A stretch of 64,000 nucleotides of DNA, taken from assembly GCF_963662555.1 (NCBI RefSeq), contig NZ_OY759719.1:702985-766984 (forward strand), in the 5' to 3' direction. Of this stretch, positions 1 through 9,497 are shown in pieces (the first letter of the stretch is position 1; each line of letters opens with the position of its first letter). Both the position numbers and the translations under genes were made by a program. The notes below the pieces were generated by a model, which saw only the letters and a program-made list of their open reading frames with translations, had not been told where the DNA came from and made no database searches. This stretch comes from Thiomicrorhabdus sp. GTDB lineage: Bacteria > Pseudomonadota > Gammaproteobacteria > Thiomicrospirales > Thiomicrospiraceae.

Positions 1-1
1 A

Positions 2-535
2 CAATTTGCTTCACAGATACCTGGAACGATTCCTGAAATGAAGGCACAACAAACTGATGCCGTGATCACTGGTTTTGAATTCAGTCTTAAACATCAATTT
101 AACCAGGCCTGGTCAACCGACTTAGCCCTAGAGTTAATTGATGGGGTTGATACCAAAAACAACCAAGGTTTACCGTTAATGCCTGCGAATAATGCCAAAA
201 TTAATGTGCATTATCATCCGCAAGACTTTGCTGGTCTGTCAGCTCAAAAAATTACGGTTGGTTTAAAGCTGGTTGCAGAGAAAAATTCTCCAGGCCTGTA
301 TGAGCCATTCTCGCAGTTTGATAATCTACCAATTGGTACAGCCTCAACAGACGCTTACGCCTTATGGAATTTAGGTTATCAAACGCAAGTGAAACTTGAT
401 AAACAAAAGCTTTATTTGAGTGCGAGTGTGGATAATCTATTTGATACTGCTTATGTTGATTTCTTAAATACCTATAAAGGCTACACCTTGAATGCAGGTA
501 GAAATATTCAACTAAAAGCACGTTTGGATTTTTAA
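2..535 (+). CDS. TonB-dependent receptor, C-terminal fragment
   Basis: The reading frame is open from the left edge of the window, so only the last ~178 residues are visible. They look like the end of an outer-membrane TonB-dependent receptor beta-barrel: alternating polar/hydrophobic strands, a VDNLFDTAY-type motif (SVDNLFDTAYVDF) near the end, and a terminal Phe (KARLDF), the usual signal for Bam-dependent barrel insertion. The substrate cannot be told because the plug domain lies outside the window. A perfect copy of the ACCAGGCCTGGT palindrome lies inside the gene (102-113) and encodes Gln-Ala-Trp in the NQAWST stretch. A terminator follows at 576-615. The family call is fairly secure; the specific role is unknown. 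Confidence 0.8.
   Translation, partial: QFASQIPGTIPEMKAQQTDAVITGFEFSLKHQFNQAWSTDLALELIDGVDTKNNQGLPLMPANNAKINVHYHPQDFAGLSAQKITVGLKLVAEKNSPGLYEPFSQFDNLPIGTASTDAYALWNLGYQTQVKLDKQKLYLSASVDNLFDTAYVDFLNTYKGYTLNAGRNIQLKARLDF
102..113. repeat. ACCAGGCCTGGT palindrome (copy 1, inside CDS)
   Basis: Perfect 12-bp palindrome within the TonB receptor gene, read in frame as N-Q-A-W. Confidence 0.95.
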
Positions 536-575
536 TATTTAAAAATATAAACGACAATTAAATCTTGTTTTAATG

Positions 576-615
576 AGGCCTGGTGATTTGAGAAAATCCC
601 AGGCCTTTTTTATTG
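576..615 (+). terminator. Terminator built from the palindrome sequence
   Basis: AGGCCTGG (576-583) pairs with CCAGGCCT about 14 nt downstream, giving an 8-bp stem followed by a T-rich run. The two arms are themselves the halves of the ACCAGGCCTGGT repeat, so the repeat seems to have been co-opted as the terminator of the receptor gene. Confidence 0.75.
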
Positions 616-642
616 TTTTCTGCTTAAAGGCATTTTAGGTTT

Positions 643-654
643 ACCAGGCCTGCT
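643..654. repeat. Degenerate palindrome copy (ACCAGGCCTGCT)
   Basis: One mismatch from the 12-bp palindrome, in the intergenic region upstream of the J-protein gene and preceded by TT like the intergenic copies. Confidence 0.6.
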
Positions 655-748
655 AAAATGGTCAAAATTTATTGATTTACCCTTGAAAAAGGGTATAAAA
701 GCCCTTATTTACAAGGCAGTTAAAGAATTTAAGAGATACAAGGACATT

Positions 749-1654
749 ATGAGCAAAGATTATTATGCGATTTTAGGCGTTTCTCGCAGTGCGAGTGATG
801 CAGAAATTAAAAAAGCCTATCGTAAAATGGCTGCAAAATATCATCCCGATAAGCCAACTGGTGATGAAGCCAAGTTTAAAGAGGTTAGCGAAGCGTACGA
901 AACTCTAAGCGATGCTGAAAAACGATCAATGTATGATCAGTTTGGTTCTGACTATCAGCAACGTGGCGCAGGTGGTTTTGGTGGCGGCCAGGGTGGTTAT
1001 GGCGGTGCGGCAGATTTTAGTGATATTTTTGGTGATATGTTTGGAGGTGGCGGCTTTGGCGGTGGCCAGGGTGGTTTTGGTCAACAACAAGCTCGTCCAC
1101 AGAAAGGTGAAGATCAAACGGTTAATGTTATGGTTTCACTGGTTGAGGCGGTTGAAGGCACTGAAAGAACCATTAATGTACAAACGGGGAATCCGCAATC
1201 TAGCAGTTACTCATATGACACCAAGCCAATTAAGGTGCGTATTCCTGCTGGAGTAACCCAAGATCAAAAAATTAGAGTTAAGGGAAAAGGTTTCACTGGA
1301 TTTAATGGCGGGCCAAATGGTGATGTTATTATTCAGATTAAGCTTGAAAAACATCCACTGTTTAAAGTGGAAGGTAAAGATGTATTTGTAGATTTACCTG
1401 TTACTCCATGGGAGGCCGCTTTAGGGGCTAAAGTGGAGATTCCTACTTTAAAGGGTAAAATTAAAATGGCGATTGCAGCAGGTACTCAGTCAGGCACAAA
1501 ATTACGTATTAAAGATCGTGGTTTGGGAGCAACGCCAGGTAATCAGTATGTGATTGTACAAATTCATACTCCGCCAGCGGCAACGGATGAAGATAAAGCT
1601 TTATATGAAAAAATGGCACAGCAAATGCCTTTTAACCCAAGGGCAGATTATTAG
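749..1654 (+). CDS. cbpA: CbpA-type DnaJ-class co-chaperone
   Basis: A 301-residue J-domain protein that would stimulate DnaK. The J domain (about residues 1-67) starts at [11 protein letters not shown] and carries the HPD tripeptide in KYHPDKP. A Gly/Phe-rich linker (about 68-125) follows, then the two C-terminal substrate-binding beta domains. There is no zinc-finger CxxCxGxG repeat, which separates it from DnaJ and matches CbpA (E. coli CbpA is about 306 residues). The frame extends 22 codons upstream, but the ATG at 749 is preceded by AAGGA and begins the canonical J-domain N-terminus, so it was chosen. No CbpM-like modulator gene follows; the next gene is convergent beyond a shared terminator at 1725-1760. 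Confidence 0.85.
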   Translation: MSKDYYAILGVSRSASDAEIKKAYRKMAAKYHPDKPTGDEAKFKEVSEAYETLSDAEKRSMYDQFGSDYQQRGAGGFGGGQGGYGGAADFSDIFGDMFGGGGFGGGQGGFGQQQARPQKGEDQTVNVMVSLVEAVEGTERTINVQTGNPQSSSYSYDTKPIKVRIPAGVTQDQKIRVKGKGFTGFNGGPNGDVIIQIKLEKHPLFKVEGKDVFVDLPVTPWEAALGAKVEIPTLKGKIKMAIAAGTQSGTKLRIKDRGLGATPGNQYVIVQIHTPPAATDEDKALYEKMAQQMPFNPRADY

Positions 1655-1724
1655 GTTGTATTAATTGTATTAAGTTGTATTAAATTACTTTTAATATGAG
1701 CAATATGGGTAATATGAACTAAGC

Positions 1725-1760
1725 AAAAAAGCCAGTGAGATTCAGTCCACTGGCTTTTTT
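1725..1760. terminator. Bidirectional terminator cbpA / chemoreceptor
   Basis: AAAAAA-GCCAGTG, a 10-nt loop, then CACTGGC-TTTTTT. The stem is perfect with A and T runs on both sides, so it can serve both convergent genes. Confidence 0.9.
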
Positions 1761-1793
1761 ATTGGTCATTATTATTATGTTGATAATAGCTGC

Positions 1794-4433
1794 CTATTTA
1801 ATCTGAAAACCAGAGACAATCGATTCGAGTTCATCAGCTTCGTTGTTTACGCTTTGAGCATTAACCGATAAGGTTTCTACTAAATGAGCGTTATGCTGAG
1901 TAGATTGGTCCATATTATTAATCGCCAAATTTACTTGGCTAATGCCATTAGCCTGTTCTTTACTGGCTGAGCTAATTTCAGAAACAATATCGTTTACCTC
2001 TTGAATAGAGTGGTTAATCTCATCTAAAGAGGTGCTTGATTGATTAACTAATTGAGTACCACTTTTTATTTGGTGAACAGCGTTACCAATTAGCCCTTTA
2101 ATTTCATTTGCAGCATCAGCCGAGCGGCCCGCTAGATTTCTTACTTCACCCGCCACAACCGCAAATCCACGACCTGCTTCACCAGCACGTGCGGCTTCTA
2201 CTGCGGCGTTTAATGCCAATAGATTGGTTTGAAAAGCAACGCTATCAATTAAGGTAATAATATCGTTGATTTTGTTACTGGCATCTTCAATATCTTGCAT
2301 GGACTGAATGGTTTTTTGCATAATTTGCACACCTTCTTGAGTGGTGTTACGAGCGTTTTCAGCCAGTTTATGTGCACGTTGTGCATTGTCGGCATTGCCT
2401 TGTACTGAAGAGGTCATTTGTTCCATTGATGCGGCAGTTTGTTCTAAAGCCGTAGCTTGTTGCTGAGTTCGGTCATTTAAGTCTGAGCTACCTAAAGAGA
2501 TTTCATTTGCTCCACGTGACACAGTATGCGAGGCATCCCTAACTGACTGCACCATTTGCCCTAAATGTAAAATGGAGCTATTAAGAGCGTCTTGCAACTC
2601 TTTTAGTTCACCTTCGTGTTTGCCTTGAATGGTTTGCTGTAAATTACCTTGAGCCATCGCTTTAGCCGAGTTAGTAATTTCATCAATAGCCGATTGAATC
2701 TCTTCTAGTGAAGCGTTAACCGAGTGTTTGAGTTTGACCATATCGCCTTTTAATTCCCCCGTAACTCGATGAGAAAATACGCCTTTAGCGGCACTTTCCA
2801 TAGCATCACTAATAGCATGAATGGCGTAATCCATTTGCGTTAGCGCATTATCTACCTGGCCTTTTAATTCGCCTTTTACGCTGTCATCTAAGCGTACAGA
2901 AAAATCGCCATCCGCAATGCCGTGCATGACTTTAGATAGGGCATGCATGGTATTTTCTACACTGTTTGCAGAAGCGTTGACCGAAGATTTTAATTTCTCT
3001 AAATCGCCTTGCAGTGGAGATTGAACACGTTGACTAAAGTTGCCTTCACTGATGGACTGCATCACCTCTTGTATTTCAGTAAATGACTGGTCTAAGTTAC
3101 TCATAAGTTGGTTAATGGCTTGGCCAGCTTGGGCAACCTCATCATTTCCAGACACCGAATGTCTAAGAGTGAAATTGGACGTTTTTCCAATGTTTTGAAT
3201 GGTTTTAACCAATTTCTGTATAGGGTTTGAAATGCTTCTGGCAACCACAAAAGCAATCAATATATTCGCCAAAATAGCAATAAGGATCGTTATCATTGCC
3301 GTGGTTAATAAACTATTTGAACTGGCTAGAGCTTCTTGTTTATCAAGCTCAACCACTAGAGCCCATTGAGTGCCTAAAGCATCAATCGGTGTATAGGCAC
3401 TCATTACATCAATGCCGTTAAAACTGGTGGTTAAATCGGCTCCTGTTTGTCCTTTTAGAGCCTTCTCAACGGATGAATACTTAGCTTTGCCTGTTTGCGG
3501 TTTAGCAAAAGAATTGGTTACGCTATGTTGTCTATCTTTGGCTGAGTCGCTTCGCATTAAAAAGTCTTTACCTACAATAAAGGTGTCGCCTGATTCTCCC
3601 ATACCAGAATGGTCCGTCATAATTGCATTGAGTTGGTTTGAACCAATTTGCACAACCAAAATACCAATCGTTTTGCCATCATAAACCACAGGCGTTGCCA
3701 TAAATGATTCGGCAATATCGCCTGCAGGTTGGTAGCGTGCAAAATCAACAAAGGCAGTTTGGCTAGCTTTTAGGTTTTTGGCTTTTTGATAGGCCTGGTT
3801 CAGGCCAGAATCTTTAAGCGGACCAGTGGCAAGATTTACCCCAAAGTCACTGCCTTTATTTACGCTGTATAAAACACGGTCGGTATTTTGATCAATTAAA
3901 TACAAATCATTAAAGTGGGCGTTACTTATAAACTTGTGGACTACATTTTGCATTGAGCTGTGAATGGCATGATAGGCCGATTTACTGCTACCTTTATTGA
4001 GTTTCCAACGTTCATTTTGGTTATGTGGATTATTAGTTAAATAATCGTTTTGCATCATTAAAGCAATATCATCAAGTTTAGAAACATAGTCTGGCTTTAA
4101 ACCTAAAGATTGGTATTTGTTTTTAAGATTTTCTTGCACTTGCTTAAGGTTGGTCGTATCGGCCAAAGCTTGGTAGCCCTTGACTTGTGCAGGTAGGTAA
4201 AACATAGCTTGTAAAATAACTTGGGTATCTGCCAGGGTAACGACTTGACTAGAGAGATTATCAAAATAGCGATGAATGGAGGCTTTTTTACTGTCTCTAA
4301 TGGACTCCAGCTGTTGAGTAGCTAGATTTTGTAAACCGTGGTCTGCATTTTGTATTGAGATGGCGGCAAAAATAAAAAGCGGCGTTAAACCGATGACTAA
4401 AAAGCTGGTAATAAGTTTTGGTGTGAGTTTCAT
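1794..4433 (-). CDS. Methyl-accepting chemotaxis protein with HAMP array
   Basis: An 879-residue membrane chemoreceptor. An N-terminal TM segment (about 8-28) precedes a large periplasmic sensor of about 340 residues. Its N-terminal helices ([20 protein letters not shown]) and the [15 protein letters not shown] strand look like a Cache-type ligand-binding fold. A second TM segment lies at about 377-400. Between it and the signalling domain are several HAMP-like units in series, each with a repeat of the type GxFSxRV (GNFSQRV, GDFSVRL, GVFSHRV, GNLQQTI), so this is a poly-HAMP receptor. The signalling hairpin ([18 protein letters not shown], from about residue 740) is canonical and should bind CheA/CheW. 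No che genes are nearby. The ligand is unknown. GGGGGC upstream of the ATG could be the ribosome site. Confidence 0.93.
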   Translation of the reverse strand: MKLTPKLITSFLVIGLTPLFIFAAISIQNADHGLQNLATQQLESIRDSKKASIHRYFDNLSSQVVTLADTQVILQAMFYLPAQVKGYQALADTTNLKQVQENLKNKYQSLGLKPDYVSKLDDIALMMQNDYLTNNPHNQNERWKLNKGSSKSAYHAIHSSMQNVVHKFISNAHFNDLYLIDQNTDRVLYSVNKGSDFGVNLATGPLKDSGLNQAYQKAKNLKASQTAFVDFARYQPAGDIAESFMATPVVYDGKTIGILVVQIGSNQLNAIMTDHSGMGESGDTFIVGKDFLMRSDSAKDRQHSVTNSFAKPQTGKAKYSSVEKALKGQTGADLTTSFNGIDVMSAYTPIDALGTQWALVVELDKQEALASSNSLLTTAMITILIAILANILIAFVVARSISNPIQKLVKTIQNIGKTSNFTLRHSVSGNDEVAQAGQAINQLMSNLDQSFTEIQEVMQSISEGNFSQRVQSPLQGDLEKLKSSVNASANSVENTMHALSKVMHGIADGDFSVRLDDSVKGELKGQVDNALTQMDYAIHAISDAMESAAKGVFSHRVTGELKGDMVKLKHSVNASLEEIQSAIDEITNSAKAMAQGNLQQTIQGKHEGELKELQDALNSSILHLGQMVQSVRDASHTVSRGANEISLGSSDLNDRTQQQATALEQTAASMEQMTSSVQGNADNAQRAHKLAENARNTTQEGVQIMQKTIQSMQDIEDASNKINDIITLIDSVAFQTNLLALNAAVEAARAGEAGRGFAVVAGEVRNLAGRSADAANEIKGLIGNAVHQIKSGTQLVNQSSTSLDEINHSIQEVNDIVSEISSASKEQANGISQVNLAINNMDQSTQHNAHLVETLSVNAQSVNNEADELESIVSGFQIK

Positions 4434-4604
4434 TTTTGCCCCCGAACAAAATAACTGGTTTTGTTCAATAATTAACGATTAGTATTGGTATTACTCAGCA
4501 AAAGCCATACCGTATAGTTGTTATCTTCTGATTTTTTTAAAAAAAGCCATTTTGTGTCTGTTTTTGCTTAAAATGTTCAAACAAATGACTAAGGAGCATG
4601 GCAA

Positions 4605-5705
4605 ATGAAACGTAGAGATTTTATAGGAGCAATGGCTGGTGCCACTGCGGCAACCGCTTTAACTGCTTGTGGTACAGAAGATACACCTACCCAAGCCGCT
4701 GCTGCCCCACAAAAAACGTTTAAATGGAAAATGGTCACCACTTGGCCTAAAAACTTTCCTGGATTAGGAACGGGTGCTAACAATATCGCCAAACTGATTA
4801 ATGAGATGTCTGGCGGGCGTATTGAAGTTAAAGTATATGGTGCCGGTGAATTGGTTGGTGCCTTTGAAGTGTTTGATGCGGTTTCACGTGGTAATGCTCA
4901 ATTAGGTCACGCTGGGGCCTATTATTGGAAAGGTAAAATTCCTTCAGCTCCGTTCTTTTCATCAGTGCCTTTTGGCTTAACAGCCCAAGAGATGAACGCC
5001 TGGTTGTTTTATGGTGGTGGTCTAGAATTGTGGGAAGAAGCTTATAAACCTTTTGGTTTAATTCCTAATGCGGGCGGTAATTCGGGTACGCAAATGGGGG
5101 GTTGGTTTAATAAAGAGATTAACTCTATAGAAGACTTAAAAGGCCTTAAGATGCGTATGCCTGGTTTTGGCGGTGAAGTCTTAAAACGTGCGGGTGGTAT
5201 TCCAGTAACTTTACCAGGTGGTGAGTTATTTCCATCAATGCAGTCTGGTGCTTTAGATGCCTCTGAGTGGGTTGGCCCATATAACGATTTAGCGTTTGGT
5301 TTTTATAAAGTCGCTAAATATTACTATACACCAGGTTGGCATGAGCCAGGAACGACTATGGAATGTATGATTAATGAAGCCGCCTTTAATGAGTTGCCAG
5401 CTGACTTACAAAGTATCGTTCGTAATGCCATGAAGGTCGCTAATGCTGATATGTTGTCAGAATATACAGCACGTAATGAGCAAGCATTACAAACCTTAAT
5501 TCATGAACATCATGTGGAATTAAGATACTTCCCTGATGATGTATTAAAAAAGCTTAAAGAAATATCTGAAGAAGTCATTGATGAAGAAGCGGCAAAAGAT
5601 CCATTATCTGCTAAAGTTTGGGCATCGCAAAAAGCCTTTAAAGAACAAGTTATGCAATGGACGGCAGTTTCTGAACAAGCATTCTTAAGAGCTCGTTCGC
5701 TTTAA
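4605..5705 (+). CDS. TRAP transporter substrate-binding protein (DctP/TakP-like), Tat-exported
   Basis: A 366-residue periplasmic solute-binding protein of the TRAP DctP family. The N-terminus MKRRDFIGAMAG is a twin-arginine signal, followed by LTAC at about residue 22, so it may be both Tat-exported and lipid-anchored. The mature part has the family pattern: WKMVTTWP, GGRIEVKVYGAGELVG, an NSGTQMGGW stretch, LKGLKMRMPG (binding Arg) and SEWVGPYND. These resemble the TakP/alpha-keto-acid or carboxylate-binding branch, but the ligand is a guess. AAGGAG stands 9 nt before the ATG. No DctQ or DctM membrane subunits are adjacent: strong hairpins at 5711-5731 and 5754-5815 close the unit, so the permease must lie elsewhere or the protein acts alone. 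Confidence 0.9.
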   Translation: MKRRDFIGAMAGATAATALTACGTEDTPTQAAAAPQKTFKWKMVTTWPKNFPGLGTGANNIAKLINEMSGGRIEVKVYGAGELVGAFEVFDAVSRGNAQLGHAGAYYWKGKIPSAPFFSSVPFGLTAQEMNAWLFYGGGLELWEEAYKPFGLIPNAGGNSGTQMGGWFNKEINSIEDLKGLKMRMPGFGGEVLKRAGGIPVTLPGGELFPSMQSGALDASEWVGPYNDLAFGFYKVAKYYYTPGWHEPGTTMECMINEAAFNELPADLQSIVRNAMKVANADMLSEYTARNEQALQTLIHEHHVELRYFPDDVLKKLKEISEEVIDEEAAKDPLSAKVWASQKAFKEQVMQWTAVSEQAFLRARSL

Positions 5706-5710
5706 TTAAA

Positions 5711-5731
5711 ATAGACCTTCTCGTGGTCTAT
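5711..5731 (+). terminator. Hairpin after TRAP binding-protein gene
   Basis: ATAGACC, 7-nt loop, GGTCTAT: a 7-bp perfect hairpin 6 nt after the stop codon, with no T run. It may protect the 3' end rather than terminate. Confidence 0.5.
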
Positions 5732-5753
5732 CAAAGCTAATTTGTTTTAAATT

Positions 5754-5815
5754 AAAAACCCAATTTACCCCACCCCGCAAGGGGGCATAAAGGTCTGGTG
5801 AATTGGGTTTTTTTA
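5754..5815 (+). terminator. Rho-independent terminator
   Basis: AAAACCCAATTTACC pairs with GGTGAATTGGGTTTT (one mismatch), followed by a T run ending at 5814. The loop includes a nested CCCC...GGGGG stem. Confidence 0.85.
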
Positions 5816-6117
5816 TGCCTGTTTGTAAATTTACTGTTCAGTCTTTTTAAATCTTAATTGGTTGTAAAATAAATTCTAAAGTAAGCTACCAAGAACATTT
5901 TTTAATCCGGATTATATTGTTATAAGGAGGATTAATCTGTTGTTATAAAACCTTCCGCATAGCCATTGTCTTATATAAGCTAAAATATTGAATTCCTGAG
6001 TATTTTTCGGTGTTTTTATTTGCATTAAAAGGACTATACTGAAAGAGAAAGAGGATGGCATGTTACTCTGCTCTAATACGATTTATTTAGAGTTTATTTA
6101 GAGATAAAGGTTACAGA
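5816..6117. other. Intergenic leader before diguanylate cyclase genes
   Basis: No credible gene. It holds a perfect 12-bp dyad TAATCCGGATTA (5903-5914) and, shortly after, an AAGGAGG-like sequence not followed by a usable reading frame, with GGATTAATC echoing the dyad. It may be a regulatory site or 5' leader for the c-di-GMP genes; nothing more can be supported. Confidence 0.4.
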
Positions 6118-7329
6118 ATGATTAACTTCTTAAAAGATATCTGTAAAGAGTCTTTTTGGTTAAAGATATTAACCTCAGGGATTTATATTGAAGATAGTCA
6201 GATTTTTTCTCGATTGCTTGTAGCTAATGCTGTTTTGTATGTTGTTGGTGTTCTAGTTGGTTTTTTTACCATTTATCATTTACTGATTACAGGTAATTAT
6301 GTCATTGCGTTATTTGATGCACTAGCGTTATTTTTTGTAACGGCACTGTTAATACAATTAAGAATTAAAAAATCATTACAGATGTTTGGCCATTTTATGG
6401 CAGTGGGTACTGTGGTTATTTACTGCTTTTTTATGGGCACCACGCAGAATGAAAATATGAGTTTTATATGGGTGGTGTTTTTACCATTTTTTATCATATT
6501 GGTAAATGGTTGGAAAAAAGGGTTGTGGTATGTACTCTCTTTTTTCGCCATTATGTTTCCATTGGCTTACCTTAATATTGGTGTTTGGGATAACGGAGAA
6601 TGGAATAGTGTTCACTTTTATCGGTTAGTTGCATCATTAATTCTGGCGTTAATGATTGCATTGTTAATTGATTATACAAAGGTACTTGCTCATAAACGTG
6701 AATCAGGTATGCGTCAAAAAGAATTACTGTATTTGAATGAACTTAAAATCATGTCAAGGACTGATGGATTAACTGGATTGTATAACCGCCATTACTTTAA
6801 CCAAGTTTTTCAGGAAAAGATTAACGAGCTTGCACATGCTAAACATTCCCTGATGTTTTTTATTGTGGATATTGACTATTTTAAAGCCTATAACGACTAC
6901 TACGGCCACCAAGCGGGTGATGAGGTTATTCAGCGGATAGCCGTTGCAATAAGAAAGTTTATTCAGCGTGAAAATGATTTGGTTTTTAGGTTGGGCGGTG
7001 AAGAATTTGGTGGTTTGTTAGATGCCCGTAAACCAGAGAAAATGGCTCAATGGTTAAAGCAGCTCTCTCAGGTTGTTGAATCACTTAAAATCAAACATGC
7101 ACCAGGTGTGGGTTTACCCTTTGTTACCATTTCTGGTGGGGTAAGCACCATGAAACCAGCAAGTTCAATCACCATGGAAGAGCTATATAGAAATGCCGAT
7201 AAGGCTCTGTATAAAGCAAAAAATGAAGGAAGAAATCGGTTTGTTATAGATAACCGTTATCAAACAAGTGATGGTGATAAACACCATCATGGTGAGACTC
7301 ACAACCAGAAAACTCTTAAAGGAAAATAA
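6118..7329 (+). CDS. Membrane diguanylate cyclase (first of a tandem pair)
   Basis: 403 residues. The N-terminal half (about 25-190) is hydrophobic with roughly six membrane spans. The C-terminal half is a GGDEF domain: TDGLTGLYNRHYF, DIDYFKAYNDYYGHQAGDEV (metal- and GTP-binding Asp and Asn) and the active-site GGEEF at residues 293-297. It should make c-di-GMP from two GTP. No RxxD inhibitory site is evident before GGEEF. The next gene starts 3 nt after its stop and encodes a clear paralogue with the same topology, so this is a local duplication in one operon. The membrane sensor part matches no named family I can state with confidence (MASE-like). Confidence 0.9.
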   Translation: MINFLKDICKESFWLKILTSGIYIEDSQIFSRLLVANAVLYVVGVLVGFFTIYHLLITGNYVIALFDALALFFVTALLIQLRIKKSLQMFGHFMAVGTVVIYCFFMGTTQNENMSFIWVVFLPFFIILVNGWKKGLWYVLSFFAIMFPLAYLNIGVWDNGEWNSVHFYRLVASLILALMIALLIDYTKVLAHKRESGMRQKELLYLNELKIMSRTDGLTGLYNRHYFNQVFQEKINELAHAKHSLMFFIVDIDYFKAYNDYYGHQAGDEVIQRIAVAIRKFIQRENDLVFRLGGEEFGGLLDARKPEKMAQWLKQLSQVVESLKIKHAPGVGLPFVTISGGVSTMKPASSITMEELYRNADKALYKAKNEGRNRFVIDNRYQTSDGDKHHHGETHNQKTLKGK

Positions 7330-7332
7330 GTA

Positions 7333-8490
7333 TTGTTTTTTAAACAGATGAAAAATGGTTTTCAAAAATTATTTGTTAATCAAGAAATGATGTTGGAAAG
7401 GCCTTTTGATGCCTTTAGGCAACTTTTGAATGCGGCAATAATGACGGTAGTTTTAATATCGCTTTCTATTTTTGTATTGTTTCACGTTTTTGTAACGGGG
7501 CTTCACTACACGGCAATACTCAATTTTATTGCTGTATTTATTATAGCGAGCTTGCTTTTTGGGTTGTATCAAACCAAAGAAATGGGCCGAAAAGGTCATA
7601 TTATGGCTTTTATGGTTATGGTGTATTTTATTCTATTCACCTACCTCAATCAGGCGGCAGAATATGGCTTGATTTGGGGATTGTTTGTGCCTTTTGTGAT
7701 CATTACATTAACAGGGCTTAAAGCCGGTTTACGTTATTTACTATTGTTTTATGTCGTGATATTTAGCATGGCCATTTGGGGATTAGATGCATGGGATGAT
7801 AAATATTGGACCCAAACGAGTTTAGTTCGCTTTATTTTAGCCTCAGTTATCAGTTTGTTACTTACCGTGGTTATGGATATTGCCAATACAGGGTTAAATC
7901 ACCAGATTAACAAACAACGTAAAAAAGAAAAACGCTATGCTGATGAGTTAAGACGTCTATCTACTGTAGATGCATTAACTGAGTTGTATAACCGTCATTA
8001 CTTTAAAGAAGTGTTAGAAAAAAAACTTAAAGAGCTTAAAGGTTCCGACTTATATTTGACGTTTTTTATTTTAGATATTGATCACTTTAAACTTTATAAC
8101 GATGAGTATGGTCACTACCAAGGTGACGATGTTTTAAAGCAAGTCGCTACAGCGGTTCATAATTACATCAAACGCCAAGATGACTTAGTGTTTAGATTAG
8201 GTGGAGAAGAATTTGGCGGTCTTTTAGTGACTAATAATCCCGCGGAAACGAGTGAGTGGATTTCAAAACTAAAAGATGAAGTTGAGGCTTTACAAATACT
8301 ACATTCAACAAAAGCACCAGAAAAATACGTTACCATTTCAATAGGTATTTTTTCTGCTAAGGTTGAAAGCCTAGATACTCTGAATTGTATTTATAGAATT
8401 GCCGACGATGCCTTATATCAAGCTAAAGAGCAAGGTAGAAATCAAGCCCAAATTATTTTACCCCTAGATGAAGAAGGATCTTGTGCATGA
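7333..8490 (+). CDS. Membrane diguanylate cyclase (second of a tandem pair)
   Basis: 385 residues, a paralogue of the preceding gene: a similar multi-span N-terminus (compare WGLFVPFVIITLTGLKAGL here with WVVFLPFFIILVNGWKKGL there), then GGDEF with VDALTELYNRHYF, DIDHFKLYNDEYGHYQGDD and active-site GGEEF (290-294). It is expected to synthesise c-di-GMP. The start is taken as TTG at 7333 because AAAGGA lies about 9 nt upstream; the first ATG (7348) is too far from any ribosome site. Its stop overlaps the ATG of the downstream dehydrogenase (ATGA), so four genes to 10497 look co-transcribed and translationally coupled. Confidence 0.88.
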   Translation: MFFKQMKNGFQKLFVNQEMMLERPFDAFRQLLNAAIMTVVLISLSIFVLFHVFVTGLHYTAILNFIAVFIIASLLFGLYQTKEMGRKGHIMAFMVMVYFILFTYLNQAAEYGLIWGLFVPFVIITLTGLKAGLRYLLLFYVVIFSMAIWGLDAWDDKYWTQTSLVRFILASVISLLLTVVMDIANTGLNHQINKQRKKEKRYADELRRLSTVDALTELYNRHYFKEVLEKKLKELKGSDLYLTFFILDIDHFKLYNDEYGHYQGDDVLKQVATAVHNYIKRQDDLVFRLGGEEFGGLLVTNNPAETSEWISKLKDEVEALQILHSTKAPEKYVTISIGIFSAKVESLDTLNCIYRIADDALYQAKEQGRNQAQIILPLDEEGSCA

Positions 8491-9497
8491 AAATTGTTGC
8501 TTACAGTGCTAAACCCTATGACAAACAGGTTCTGTGTAGAGAGTTTCATCATCAATGGGAAACCTTGTATTTAGAGGTGCCTTTAGATCTAAATACTATT
8601 GCTTATGCAAAAGATGCTGAAGTGATTTCTGCTTTTGTTAATGATCGTTTAGATGCCAAAGTTTTAACCTTGCTGGCTGAAGGTGGAACAAAGCTTATTG
8701 CCTTGCGCTGTGCAGGTTTTAATCATGTAGATTTAGAGGCCGCCAAATCTTTAGGTATTAAGGTGGTAAGAGTACCAGCCTATTCACCCTATGCAGTAGC
8801 TGAGCATACAGTGGCTTTAATGCTAGGTTTAAACCGCAAGCTGTATCGAGCTTATAACCGAGTGCGAGAGGGTAACTTCTCTTTAAACGGCATGTTGGGT
8901 TTTGATATGTATGGCAAAACTGTGGGGATTGTAGGTGCAGGTAAAATCGGCCGTTTAGTGGGTCAAATGTTGCAAGCATTTGGTTGTGAAATATTGATTT
9001 ACGATCCATACACATGCGAGGCCTGTAAAGATTTAGGCATTAAGCAGGTTGAGCTTGCTGAACTGTTTACTCAGTCTGATATTATTTCTTTACACTGCCC
9101 GTTAACCCCAGAAACTAATCATCTTATTAACTTGCAAACTATCGAACAAATGAAAAATGGTGTCATGTTAATTAACACTGGCCGAGGAGCCTTAATGGAC
9201 ACCATGGCATTAATTGAGGGCTTAAAAAGCAAAAAAATTGGTTACTTGGGCATGGATGTATACGAAAAAGAGGGTGCTCTGTTTTTTGAAGACCACTCTT
9301 GTGAAATTATTCAAGATGATGCCTTTGAACGTTTACTGACCTTTCCAAACGTTTTAATTACCGGACACCAAGCCTACTTTACAGAAGAGGCTCTTACTCA
9401 TATTGCACAAACCACTACCGCGAATATTCATGAATATATCAATAACCCAGAAACCACGAGTTGTTTAGAAAATGAGGTTACTTGTGAAACACATTAA
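8487..9497 (+). CDS. ldhA: D-lactate dehydrogenase (NAD-dependent)
   Basis: 336 residues of the D-2-hydroxyacid dehydrogenase family, closest in feel to LdhA: MKIVAYSAKPYDKQ at the start, Rossmann motif VGIVGAGKIGRLVGQ, catalytic Arg in LINTGRGALMD, Glu in MDVYEKEGALFFEDH and His in ITGHQAYFT. It interconverts pyruvate and D-lactate with NADH and would dispose of fermentative reducing power. The ATG at 8487 forms an ATGA overlap with the upstream cyclase gene and has AAGGA 8 nt before it; a TTG two codons earlier is less likely. Being coupled to c-di-GMP cyclases is unusual. A related 2-hydroxyacid dehydrogenase activity cannot be excluded. Confidence 0.9.
   Translation: MKIVAYSAKPYDKQVLCREFHHQWETLYLEVPLDLNTIAYAKDAEVISAFVNDRLDAKVLTLLAEGGTKLIALRCAGFNHVDLEAAKSLGIKVVRVPAYSPYAVAEHTVALMLGLNRKLYRAYNRVREGNFSLNGMLGFDMYGKTVGIVGAGKIGRLVGQMLQAFGCEILIYDPYTCEACKDLGIKQVELAELFTQSDIISLHCPLTPETNHLINLQTIEQMKNGVMLINTGRGALMDTMALIEGLKSKKIGYLGMDVYEKEGALFFEDHSCEIIQDDAFERLLTFPNVLITGHQAYFTEEALTHIAQTTTANIHEYINNPETTSCLENEVTCETH

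Noticed and set aside
683..748. Longer start for the CbpA-like protein
   Set aside because: The extra 22 residues are not part of the J domain, and the ATG at 749 has the ribosome site.
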